Shown here piece after piece: positions 6,437 through 13,385 of a stretch of DNA of 28,112 bases (positions are counted from its first letter, which is position 1; every line of letters starts with the position of its first letter). Made by a program: the position numbers and the translations under genes. The stretch spans positions 1 to 28,112 of IMG/VR virus record IMGVR_UViG_3300024520_000397. One strand, 5' to 3'. Source of the DNA: a virus. The notes beneath the pieces were generated by a model. It was not told the origin of the DNA and made no database searches. It saw nothing but the letters and a program-made list of their open reading frames with translations.

Positions 6437-6508
6437 CTTATACAGCGGGATTTGAACCCACAACCTCATCCTTATCAGGGATGTGCTCTACCATTGAGCT
6501 ACGTACAA
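6437..6508 (-). tRNA. tRNA-Ile (anticodon GAT)
   Basis: A complete 72-base cloverleaf on the minus strand: acceptor TTGTACG / TGTATAA (7 pairs, two G-U), D stem GCTC/GAGC with loop AATGGTA, anticodon stem CATCC/GGATG with loop CTGATAA giving anticodon GAT at 34-36, five-base variable loop AGGTT, T stem GTGGG/CCCGC with loop TTCAAAT, and discriminator G. CCA is not encoded (ACA follows). The anticodon arm closely resembles bacterial tRNA-Ile(GAU). An A at position 73 would be usual for Ile, so G73 is slightly odd. It may support phage translation or mark an integration site; no integrase is seen. Confidence 0.93.
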
Positions 6509-6825
6509 GGGTTAAGTTATTTATGAAATAACGTATCCTCGTTTGAGCCTGAGTGTTAATTTCTCGTCGCGCTTCAGGCGTCAGCGACTATTCACAGTTT
6601 CCCAGTTTTTCTCCTTACGGAGGCAAGCCTGTTTCCGGGCCTGCTATCTCCTATGGTTGCGGCTTCAGGTCCACTCAAAAACAAAAGGGGAATGTGCCGT
6701 AATGCTCCACTCCGACAATCAACAATCTCCGGCTAGGTCTGTAGGCTGGTGAGGCCGATCTGTAACGACATTCCGCAGGCAACTACGCTCATGTCCAGCA
6801 CGTAGCAAGTTGCATCCCCCATAAA
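6509..6825 (-). ncRNA. Candidate structured non-coding RNA upstream of tRNA-Ile
   Basis: These 317 bases hold no credible gene on either strand but many stems in minus-strand sense: GCAA/TTGC plus CTACG/CGTAG near 6779-6813; a long-range GGAATGT/ACATTCC pair around a CGGC/GCCG hairpin; GCAGGCC/GGCTTGC with one G-U; CTCC-GTAA-GGAG, a GNRA-type tetraloop hairpin; GTCGC/GCGAC competing with GCCTGA/TCAGGC; and a perfect 7-bp hairpin GTTATTT-CAT-AAATAAC at 6516-6532 just before the tRNA. A 29-codon ORF (6733-6822) is possible but weak. The density of stems, a GNRA loop and the adjacent tRNA suggest a functional RNA; large phage RNAs such as GOLLD are known near tRNAs, but this identity is not established. 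A weak -35/-10 pair may lie near 6532-6562. Confidence 0.35.
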
Positions 6826-7368
6826 TCAATCCACCAACTGCGTTGTTGCATTGATGACTTCTAGCGTCTGGTTAATCAGATGCGGTTCATCACGCAGGGC
6901 ATCCAGTTGCTTGTCCCGTGCTTTCGGATCGTAGTACCTCCGAATGTTGATGACCTTATCCTCGGCACCGGGAGTCGAAGCTCCCAAGTGAAGGTTCTTG
7001 TCTAGCCTCCGGTCGTTCAGGCAGGCAAACGCTCTAGCATGGAGACTAGACAACTGTGTCCGTCTAGCGATCCACTCTGTGATAGTGCGCTCTATGGCGT
7101 TGTCGCCAATGGTGATCGTCACCTTCGTTTCCACGTTCGTCTTTGTGAGACGCCGCTTCAGGTCACAGATTTCATGTACAGAGTCGGTGTGAGACTGGAC
7201 CCACTCCTGTACTTGAGCGGTCTGCTCGTCGGGAGTGCCGTAGACAGGCTTCTCGATATCGTAGTCAGCACTGTGCTTGCTGATCTTCTCTTCCAGATTG
7301 CCGCACTTCTCCATCAGACGCTTGATGTCCCGCATTCCCTCAACGATTGTAAGTTCCCGTACTGTCAT
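6826..7368 (-). CDS. DIP1984-like helical protein
   Basis: The start ATG 7368 follows AAGGAGCGCA with a 2-base gap (the repeated early-gene site); a GTG at 7419 in frame lacks one. The 180-residue product is almost all helical. Its middle (KRRLTKTNVETKV, then ERTITEWIARRTQLSSLH) and its end (NQTLEVINATTQLVD) resemble the DIP1984/septicolysin-like family, whose members carry a similar TN-AT...R-L pattern and end in a NW-TTDLIE-like motif. The family's function is poorly known. Here it is the first substantial gene of the early module. The assignment rests on my recall of the motif pattern only. Confidence 0.55.
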   Translation of the reverse strand: MTVRELTIVEGMRDIKRLMEKCGNLEEKISKHSADYDIEKPVYGTPDEQTAQVQEWVQSHTDSVHEICDLKRRLTKTNVETKVTITIGDNAIERTITEWIARRTQLSSLHARAFACLNDRRLDKNLHLGASTPGAEDKVINIRRYYDPKARDKQLDALRDEPHLINQTLEVINATTQLVD

Positions 7369-7421
7369 GTTGCGCTCCTTGCTGCTTGCTGATCGGGTTT
7401 GGCCCCTTGCCTCCCCCACCT

Positions 7422-7470
7422 CTCTCTACGTTATTAACTTCACTATCGTTCAGTTAATAACTATAGAGAG
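7422..7470. repeat. Palindrome with 10-bp and 7-bp stems
   Basis: Plus-strand arms CTCTCTA (7422-7428) and GTTATTAACT (7430-7439) pair with AGTTAATAAC (7452-7461) and TAGAGAG (7464-7470). This gives a 17-bp stem with a 1/2-base internal loop and a 12-base loop. It lies in the gap between the 21-codon peptide gene and the DIP1984-like gene. It could be an operator, a transcript-processing hairpin, or a protein-binding site at the late/early border. It has no U-tract, so it is not a simple terminator. Confidence 0.6.
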
Positions 7471-7472
7471 GA

Positions 7473-7501
7473 GGGTACGTCGAGTTTTTTTCGACGGACC
7501 C
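7473..7501. terminator. Hairpin after 21-aa peptide gene (possible terminator/attenuator)
   Basis: Arms GGGTACGTCGA (7473-7483) and TCGACGGACCC (7491-7501) form an 11-position stem with one mismatch and a loop of G plus six T. On the minus strand it begins inside the stop codon of the 21-aa gene, and no T-tract follows. On the plus strand a T8 run follows after about nine bases. The orientation of any terminator function is therefore unclear. Confidence 0.4.
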
Positions 7502-7566
7502 TACTTCTTTTTTTTCGGAAGGTTTGACCGCTTCGGCTTCTTAGCCTTGCGCTTGCTGTATGCCAT
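7501..7566 (-). CDS. 21-residue lysine/arginine-rich peptide
   Basis: ATG at 7566 with GGGGAG 5 bases upstream opens a 21-codon frame that ends in TAG at 7503-7501. The peptide starts MAYSKRKAKKPKRS and ends PKKKK; about half of it is basic. It has an excellent ribosome binding site, a candidate promoter just upstream and a hairpin starting at its stop codon, so it looks like a real short gene or a leader peptide. Such basic peptides may bind nucleic acid or an acidic host protein. No known homologue comes to mind. Confidence 0.5.
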   Translation of the reverse strand: MAYSKRKAKKPKRSNLPKKKK

Positions 7567-7586
7567 GTTCACTCCCCAGTGAGTTC

Positions 7587-7615
7587 AAAGTACGACGGGG
7601 ATTGCTCCACGTCAA
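7587..7615 (-). promoter_or_regulatory. Candidate sigma70-type promoter
   Basis: On the minus strand TTGACG (7615-7610) is followed after 17 bases by TACTTT (7592-7587). The -35 matches 5 of 6 consensus bases and the -10 matches 3 of 6. It sits in the 49-base gap after the small membrane protein gene and just before the 21-codon peptide, where a promoter for the early module would be expected. Confidence 0.35.
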
Positions 7616-7846
7616 TTAGTTTCTGCTGCGCAATGCCTCAATGACTGCGCCTTGCGTCTTCGTGTTGTCACGGATGACCTCGCGGTTCGCGTCGGACTCC
7701 TTGACTAGAGCAGCAGTGAGCGCGTCGAGCTGCTTGCGCCCATCACCACGCTCACTTCTCTGTGCCTTGAGGAACAGAATTACGATAGCGATGTTCGCTA
7801 CAACAGCCGAGCCGCTACCAAGAAGTTCAATCATTGTCGGGTTCAT
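7616..7846 (-). CDS. Small single-TM protein with coiled coil (holin-like candidate)
   Basis: A 76-residue protein with one N-terminal membrane segment at about residues 10-27 (GSAVVANIAIVILFL), then a strongly basic stretch (KAQRSERGDGRK), then a helical coiled-coil-like tail ending in EALRSRN. By the positive-inside rule the basic side and the tail should be cytoplasmic. This is the opposite of an Rz-type inner-membrane spanin and more like a small holin or accessory lysis protein. It follows the lipoprotein gene by two bases at the end of the late operon, a normal site for lysis genes. The holin idea is inference. Confidence 0.6.
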   Translation of the reverse strand: MNPTMIELLGSGSAVVANIAIVILFLKAQRSERGDGRKQLDALTAALVKESDANREVIRDNTKTQGAVIEALRSRN

Positions 7847-7848
7847 CT

Positions 7849-8163
7849 CTAGACTCCAGCCCCATTCTTCTTGATATGGCGTTCCGCAACTTTGCGCGAA
7901 GCAAAAGACCCAGCAACCTTACCAGCAGCAGTGATAGCGGGGACGCCGAGAAAGGTGCCAGCCAATAGCAGCACACCCTCCAGCAGGCCAAGCCCACCAA
8001 GGCCCTTGCTCTGCATGTCCTTGACTTGCCGGATCACTTCGCCAGCTTCATTGACAGTCTTGGTGATGACCTCAGTACGACCCAGAAGGTCGGCCAGTGA
8101 ACAGCCCGAGAGGGCACCAATAGCGACACCACATAGCACTAAAGCACATAGTCTAGACTTCAT
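7849..8163 (-). CDS. Outer-membrane-type lipoprotein with second hydrophobic segment
   Basis: The 104-residue product begins MKSRLCALVLCGVAIGALSGCSLAD: two basic residues, a hydrophobic core and lipobox LSGC with Cys21 as the lipidated residue. Ser at +2 favours the outer membrane. After a polar stretch (TKTVNEAGEVIRQVKDMQ) there is a second hydrophobic, Gly-rich segment at about residues 56-85 (GLLEGVLLLAGTFLGVP), then a basic tail. Small phage lipoproteins next to membrane proteins are often o-spanins, but the second hydrophobic segment is unusual for those. ATG 8163 overlaps the stop of the giant ejection protein as ATGA, so it is coupled to the late operon. A spanin-like or superinfection-exclusion role is possible. 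Confidence 0.7.
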   Translation of the reverse strand: MKSRLCALVLCGVAIGALSGCSLADLLGRTEVITKTVNEAGEVIRQVKDMQSKGLGGLGLLEGVLLLAGTFLGVPAITAAGKVAGSFASRKVAERHIKKNGAGV

Positions 8164-11100
8164 TTCTTGCGTTCCTTTTTGAATTTAACGAACAGTTTTC
8201 TGACCTGTCTGATCTCTAGGCGCTCTGCTTTTATCATAGAGTCTAGAGTCTCGAACTCTTTCTTGAGTTGGTCGGGATCGAGGTTTGCCTGACGCCTCTT
8301 CTTTTTCTTCAACGCTTGCAGGTTACGCACGCGCTTGTTCTTGTTCAGTATGAAGAACTTGTAGCCACGCTCGGGGTCTACCTTGTAGGTACGGCCACCA
8401 CCGAAGAACTGCACGAACCGCTCAACCTCGGTAAGCTCCAGCCTTCCGGGACGATTCTTGCCGAAGATGTTGAACGGGTTCAGCTTGTCTAGCTCGTTGA
8501 TAGGACGGAGCTGGCGCAACAGGTTCAGGTTCTTGCGCTTGATAAACCCGCCAATGCCTACCTCGTCTAGGTTCATCTCTATATCTGTACCGGGGATCTT
8601 CACCTTGTCGGCTAGGTAGTACGCAGACTCACCTTCAAATCGCTCGACCTCTTGTCCAGTGAAGAAGCTGTGGTTAGCGATGTTCTCGATAGGTGCCTTG
8701 AGGGGTCCACCCATGTTACGCAGCAGCGTTTCGCCAGCCGACTTTATGGCTTGCGATGGATCGCCAGCGAAGAATCCCTTCGCCATCTTAGCAACGTCAC
8801 TAAGGTCAGCAGAGGAGACGAAGTTCTTGATCGTAAAGAACTCAATAGTCCCGTCCTTGTTTACCTTGGTCGGGATGCCTAGACCTTCCTTGATGAACTT
8901 CCTCACCAATGGGCGCGGCACCTTGTTAGCCTCTGCGTCCCGAGTGTACTCGATAGCCTTGGCTACATGAGACATGCGGTGCGGGTTGGTTATAAGCTCT
9001 TGGACTTGGAAGGGGACGTTGTTGAACGACCACTTGTAGAAGGGCATGACCTGTCCAACTCCGCGTCCGAACTTGCCGAAGTCGCGGCTGTAGTCAAACA
9101 GGTACTTGTTCACTCGTTGTGCTGCTGCCTGCGGGAGCAAGCCCTTGTCTAGTCCGTCTATGAATAGTCCAACGCGGCTCCAGTCCTCCACGACCGTACC
9201 AACGGCACGGTTAGCGCGAAGCATAAAGAAGTTGTTGGGGTCAGCCGGATTCAAATTCTTCAAGGTGTTGATGACCTTGTTGGACTGACTCTTGCCGACC
9301 ATGCTCAACGATGCTTGTCCAGCCTCTTTGAGTGTGTCAGCAGCGAAGCCGCTACCCTTTATTCCGAAGCTATGCAGCCAGTCAACGATGTCACGGTTAG
9401 AGACGGCACGACCACCAAGCTGTGTAGTCCCACTCAGGAATGCTTCATCACGCGCTTTCCACATGAACTCCATAGATGACTGGAGGTGTACTGGGTTCGC
9501 GTCTGCAAGGTGGTAGTGGACAAGGTTGCCCACCGTATTTCTTGCATGGAAACCAAATGCCAGAACTGCGTAGCCCTTCCACAGGGACATAGCCCACTGA
9601 TAGGTACGTGCCACCCTGTTCAAGAACTGGGGCGACTGGAACGCAGCAGACGTTTCGTTAAGTGCACTTGCAATAGGGGTCGGCACCATGACCACTTGCA
9701 CGCCGCGCTCTCTAGCTTCCTTGCGTGTGATCTCTCGACCCTTGCGACGTTCAGCTACACGCTTGCGGATAGGCGTCAGTCCAGACCCGCGAATGGCACG
9801 GTTGTTTACTGCTGCTACAGTGCGTGGGTCTACAACTACAAGCGCCTGCTCTGGAGCTTGACGTTCTAGGTTTTCCTTAACCGCCTTGCGCATCTTGAAC
9901 GGATCACCTTCGAGCTTCAGGGTTGTGTTGTCCTGCTGCCGGATGACGCGGCCAGTAAGACCGTCGATCATGGTGTTTCTAGACGTGCCGATACTGCCAC
10001 CAATAGTGACCATCGACATGCCCGGATTCTCAGCAAGCAGGCGTTGAATTTCCTCTTCCGTATGCTTACCGATCTGCACGCCGATCATCTTTCCGTTGGC
10101 GTCACGCTTCGCAAAGGTGCTGACCGTTTCGATCACATACTCTGCGCGGGTACGAACTTCAGCCGAGCGGTTGACACGCTTAAACAATGCCTCGATAGGC
10201 TCGTCTAGTTCAAACCACTGACCAAGCGCAGGCTCGCGCTTGAGGATGATGTCCATTGCCTTCTTCTTCTGCTGCTTAGTCAGTACATGACCGAACGAGA
10301 AGTTGCCCTCACGCATAGCTTGCTGGATTTGTCTAGAAGTCATCTCCCCGAGGGAGCGGTGGTTGGAGTTCTTGAACCATTCACCGTAGCCTTTGACGCC
10401 AAGGAAGAATCTATGCAGCTCCTCTTTGGTTTCTTTAGCCAGCTCACGAGCAAAGTAGCCTTCCATGATGTCATCAATCAAGTCTAGATCAGCCTCCATC
10501 GTGGCAAGCGTTCTCATCTGCACGTCGATGAAGGTTTTCAGCTCCTCAAATTCTTTGGAGAGTGGCAGCCTAGCCATCTCGATCTGTCCACCACCCGGAC
10601 CACGCAACAACCACACGTCCTTGCCTGCTTCGTTGACCATGTGTTCGCGGCTGGTGTCTATGGTTCTGTAGAAGTTCTCAAAGAGAGTGACGTTTGCCAA
10701 GTCCTCTTCACGCCTAATGACCTTGCGTGCTGCCTTAACCGCAGTCTTGGGAATGAATGCTTTGTTCAGTGGGTTGAGGACTGCGCCATCCACGACCTGC
10801 TCCCAATCGCGGAGCAATGCTTGTGCAGTCCTACTCTTCTTGGATGCAGTGCCAAGCTCACGAGCGAGGATGTCAGAAATCTTTTCAGGATCACCCTTCG
10901 CCTTTTCAATTCTGTTGCGCACTCTCTTTGCCAGCTTGGAGTTTGCTCCGATGCCAGCCTCGTCTAGGGAGTGTCTAACCAAGTCTTGCAGTGCTGTGTC
11001 GTCATCAATGACACGACCGAATTCTTCAAGGGGAGCCTTGGATGCAGCGAACGAAGTCTTGGCTGCCTCAACAGACATGAAGTCTTCTGAGATTTTCAGC

Positions 11101-13385
11101 TCACGACCAGCCACGTCCTTGGAGTTGCCAACGATGTGAAGCATTAGACGTTCACGACCCATAGCCGCTTCTTCGATATCGTTTGCCGTCTTGACCACAT
11201 GGTTGATCTTTGCTGTGCCCTTTTTAGCGATCACTTCATCGAGCTTTGCAATTAAGTCGGAACGCTTTGTGACTAGACCCTTTGCTCTGCCCAGCTCTTT
11301 TGCTGTGGCCTTCTGGAATCCGGGGAAGAACTTGCCTAGCTCCTTGTCCGTCATCGCCGGGATCGCAACCTTGGAGTGGGGTGCCCCATCCTGTGCAATC
11401 TTGTTGACACGATCAACCAAGCCCTTGGCCTGCTTCCTAATGTCCTTGAGGTTCAGGTCAGGGTACTTTGCCTTCAGCTCTTTGAGCGCAGACTTACGCA
11501 AAGCCTGAAGCTGCCCGCTCGTCTTGCGATTACCAATGGAGTACAGCAGTGCCTCTATGTCATTATCGAAGACAAGCGTGCGTCCAGTGCCAGTCTTACT
11601 GCCAAGCCTAACGACAACCTCTGCTTGACCAGCCTCATTGCGCATAACTGCTGGCAGGTCTAGCTGCGCCTCACGCAGTACAGTCGGTGTAGTTACTTTG
11701 CGCTTCGGAGCCTTCGGCTTCTTGAATGCGCGTGCAGCTTCTTGCTTGGCAATTGCTCTCAGGTCGCCCGAGGTTCTCAGCACCCTTGTGGGTACTGTCT
11801 CCCCTTCTCGAAGCGCGGCCTTGACTCCATCAAACCATTCCTTCTCGCCAGCTACGCGGCCACCAGCAAGAACTCTGTCGGTGTATTCCTTGCGAGTGAA
11901 TAGCCAAGGGGCTGCCTCGGGCACATCGTCTAGAGTGTGCGCTGGTACATCGAAGCCACTCTTCTTCGCGGCGACAACACTTGCACGCCATGCGTCTTCG
12001 ATGTTGGGTGCAAGCTCAGTCTCCCAAGGATGCTCCTTGAGCCACTTGGCTTCAAATTCGTCTCGGCTTAGTCCCCACTTGTCAGCGACCTCTGGCGAAA
12101 CATTGTCCAGCGTGTCCTTGACTCGATGAATTTCGTTGCTGCTTTGCTGTGTGCCAGCTCTGTACTCGCGCACCGACATCTTCGGGTGTACGTCAGTCAC
12201 GTCCTTAAACGCGCCAGCATTCATGCCCGGAAGTTCTTCGAGCAGCATGTCATCAATATCTTTGCGGGCAGCAGGGATGTGATTGCCGAGGATGTTGTCT
12301 AGACCCTTCAAGTCACGGATGGTCTTTATCTCTTCGCCAAGCTCCTTGCTCATGTCATCGACAATCTCTGGGATGCTTTTGCCCTGCGACAGGCCACGAG
12401 CCATGATATTTCTAGCGTCGATGGGCACCTCAAGGATCGTGTCCAAAAGAATTTCTTTCTCTTGAGCAGTACCGTTGCGGTAACGCCTCATCATCTCAGC
12501 CCAGATCACGAAGTTTTCTTTCTTCCGGCCAGTCATCAGGGTCATGTGCTTGCGAAGGACTTCACCAGCTAGGCGTCTAGTCGGCATCTCTTGCAACCAC
12601 TTGCCAATGAACGGAGACTTCTCCGCGAGCTTGCCTAGACCAGAGAACGCTTCAAATACTTTGACGTTGAACTCAGTGAAGGGTAGCGCATTGACTCCAT
12701 AAATCTGGACAAGCGCCCTGTGCCCTTCGCGTGCTTGCTGAGACAAAGCGACCTTGGGAACTTCGTTGCCCTTCTTTAGCGTCTCACGAACAAACCTTAC
12801 TACGTCCCTCTTGGCGACACCTTCGATAGTCTTGTCGGTGATCTGCCTGCCGTACTTCTTCCAAGCGTTAAGCGCAAACTCATGCTCTGCCATCCGGCCT
12901 TTGCCAGTCTTGGCAAACAAGCGCAGCTTGTTAAGCGGGTCGATAGGGTTGAACACATCAATGAGGAAGCCAAGCGCCCCACGTCCAGTAACCTTGCCAA
13001 GGATGGGCAAGTCCACCGAGCCAAGCTCGTCTACACCAGCAGTCTCAAGGACTTCAGACATCACCTTAATCTTGGTTGTGGTCGGATCTCCGAAGGCATC
13101 TAGGAACTTGCCAATGGGATTGAAGTCTGCACGCCCCTGCATAGACAGGATCACGTTCTCAATTGCGCTGTTGATGCCAGATGACGGTTGCAGCAGTGCA
13201 TTCATTCCAATGAAGAATGGGTTGTCTTCTACGGGCTGAGTGCCTTCCCGTTGCGTAGTAGGTACAGTCCTATCCACGCCATCAGGCATCAGGGTTAGGT
13301 CTAGCGCCTTGCGGCTAGACTCCCTGTCAGTGTCCTCGATCAACTCATCGAGAAGTTTGAGTGCAGCTCCGCTATCAAGTGGCAT
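8160..13385 (-). CDS. Giant internal virion / DNA ejection protein (1741 aa)
   Basis: The largest gene in the window. It starts in a TAATG overlap with the preceding gene and ends in ATGA with the next. The protein is highly charged and helical. Around residues 370-570 are Trp- and Asp-rich segments, then a basic linker (KKPKAPKRK). At roughly residues 1330-1500 lies a more hydrophobic region (LWKGYAVLAFGFHARN, then AAQRVNKYLFDYSRDFGKF and VMPFYKWSFNNVPFQ) like the C-terminal domains of very large phage ejection and polyvalent proteins. The tail is basic (KKKKRRQ, FKKERKK). I find no clear lysozyme or transglycosylase active site. By position and size it corresponds to T7 gp16-type internal virion proteins, which leave the capsid and form a conduit for DNA entry. 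The role is inferred from context. Confidence 0.7.
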   Translation of the reverse strand: MPLDSGAALKLLDELIEDTDRESSRKALDLTLMPDGVDRTVPTTQREGTQPVEDNPFFIGMNALLQPSSGINSAIENVILSMQGRADFNPIGKFLDAFGDPTTTKIKVMSEVLETAGVDELGSVDLPILGKVTGRGALGFLIDVFNPIDPLNKLRLFAKTGKGRMAEHEFALNAWKKYGRQITDKTIEGVAKRDVVRFVRETLKKGNEVPKVALSQQAREGHRALVQIYGVNALPFTEFNVKVFEAFSGLGKLAEKSPFIGKWLQEMPTRRLAGEVLRKHMTLMTGRKKENFVIWAEMMRRYRNGTAQEKEILLDTILEVPIDARNIMARGLSQGKSIPEIVDDMSKELGEEIKTIRDLKGLDNILGNHIPAARKDIDDMLLEELPGMNAGAFKDVTDVHPKMSVREYRAGTQQSSNEIHRVKDTLDNVSPEVADKWGLSRDEFEAKWLKEHPWETELAPNIEDAWRASVVAAKKSGFDVPAHTLDDVPEAAPWLFTRKEYTDRVLAGGRVAGEKEWFDGVKAALREGETVPTRVLRTSGDLRAIAKQEAARAFKKPKAPKRKVTTPTVLREAQLDLPAVMRNEAGQAEVVVRLGSKTGTGRTLVFDNDIEALLYSIGNRKTSGQLQALRKSALKELKAKYPDLNLKDIRKQAKGLVDRVNKIAQDGAPHSKVAIPAMTDKELGKFFPGFQKATAKELGRAKGLVTKRSDLIAKLDEVIAKKGTAKINHVVKTANDIEEAAMGRERLMLHIVGNSKDVAGRELKISEDFMSVEAAKTSFAASKAPLEEFGRVIDDDTALQDLVRHSLDEAGIGANSKLAKRVRNRIEKAKGDPEKISDILARELGTASKKSRTAQALLRDWEQVVDGAVLNPLNKAFIPKTAVKAARKVIRREEDLANVTLFENFYRTIDTSREHMVNEAGKDVWLLRGPGGGQIEMARLPLSKEFEELKTFIDVQMRTLATMEADLDLIDDIMEGYFARELAKETKEELHRFFLGVKGYGEWFKNSNHRSLGEMTSRQIQQAMREGNFSFGHVLTKQQKKKAMDIILKREPALGQWFELDEPIEALFKRVNRSAEVRTRAEYVIETVSTFAKRDANGKMIGVQIGKHTEEEIQRLLAENPGMSMVTIGGSIGTSRNTMIDGLTGRVIRQQDNTTLKLEGDPFKMRKAVKENLERQAPEQALVVVDPRTVAAVNNRAIRGSGLTPIRKRVAERRKGREITRKEARERGVQVVMVPTPIASALNETSAAFQSPQFLNRVARTYQWAMSLWKGYAVLAFGFHARNTVGNLVHYHLADANPVHLQSSMEFMWKARDEAFLSGTTQLGGRAVSNRDIVDWLHSFGIKGSGFAADTLKEAGQASLSMVGKSQSNKVINTLKNLNPADPNNFFMLRANRAVGTVVEDWSRVGLFIDGLDKGLLPQAAAQRVNKYLFDYSRDFGKFGRGVGQVMPFYKWSFNNVPFQVQELITNPHRMSHVAKAIEYTRDAEANKVPRPLVRKFIKEGLGIPTKVNKDGTIEFFTIKNFVSSADLSDVAKMAKGFFAGDPSQAIKSAGETLLRNMGGPLKAPIENIANHSFFTGQEVERFEGESAYYLADKVKIPGTDIEMNLDEVGIGGFIKRKNLNLLRQLRPINELDKLNPFNIFGKNRPGRLELTEVERFVQFFGGGRTYKVDPERGYKFFILNKNKRVRNLQALKKKKRRQANLDPDQLKKEFETLDSMIKAERLEIRQVRKLFVKFKKERKK

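Noticed and set aside
5890-6531. Plus-strand open frame of 213 codons
   Set aside because: It runs antisense over the Sak4-like gene, the leader and the tRNA, and its sequence is Cys/Thr-rich without any protein-like pattern.
6543-6752. Plus-strand 69-codon ORF in the non-coding block
   Set aside because: No ribosome site, and the peptide is an Arg/Phe/Ser-rich low-quality sequence; the RNA stems explain the region better.
6733-6822. 29-codon ORF with a GGTGG-like site after the DIP1984-like gene
   Set aside because: Short, weak site, and overlaps predicted RNA stems; not enough to call a gene.
7446-7473. AACTATAGAGAGGAG resembles the initiation part of a T7 RNA polymerase promoter
   Set aside because: The upstream specificity part does not match, no phage RNA polymerase is seen, and the bases are explained by the palindrome.
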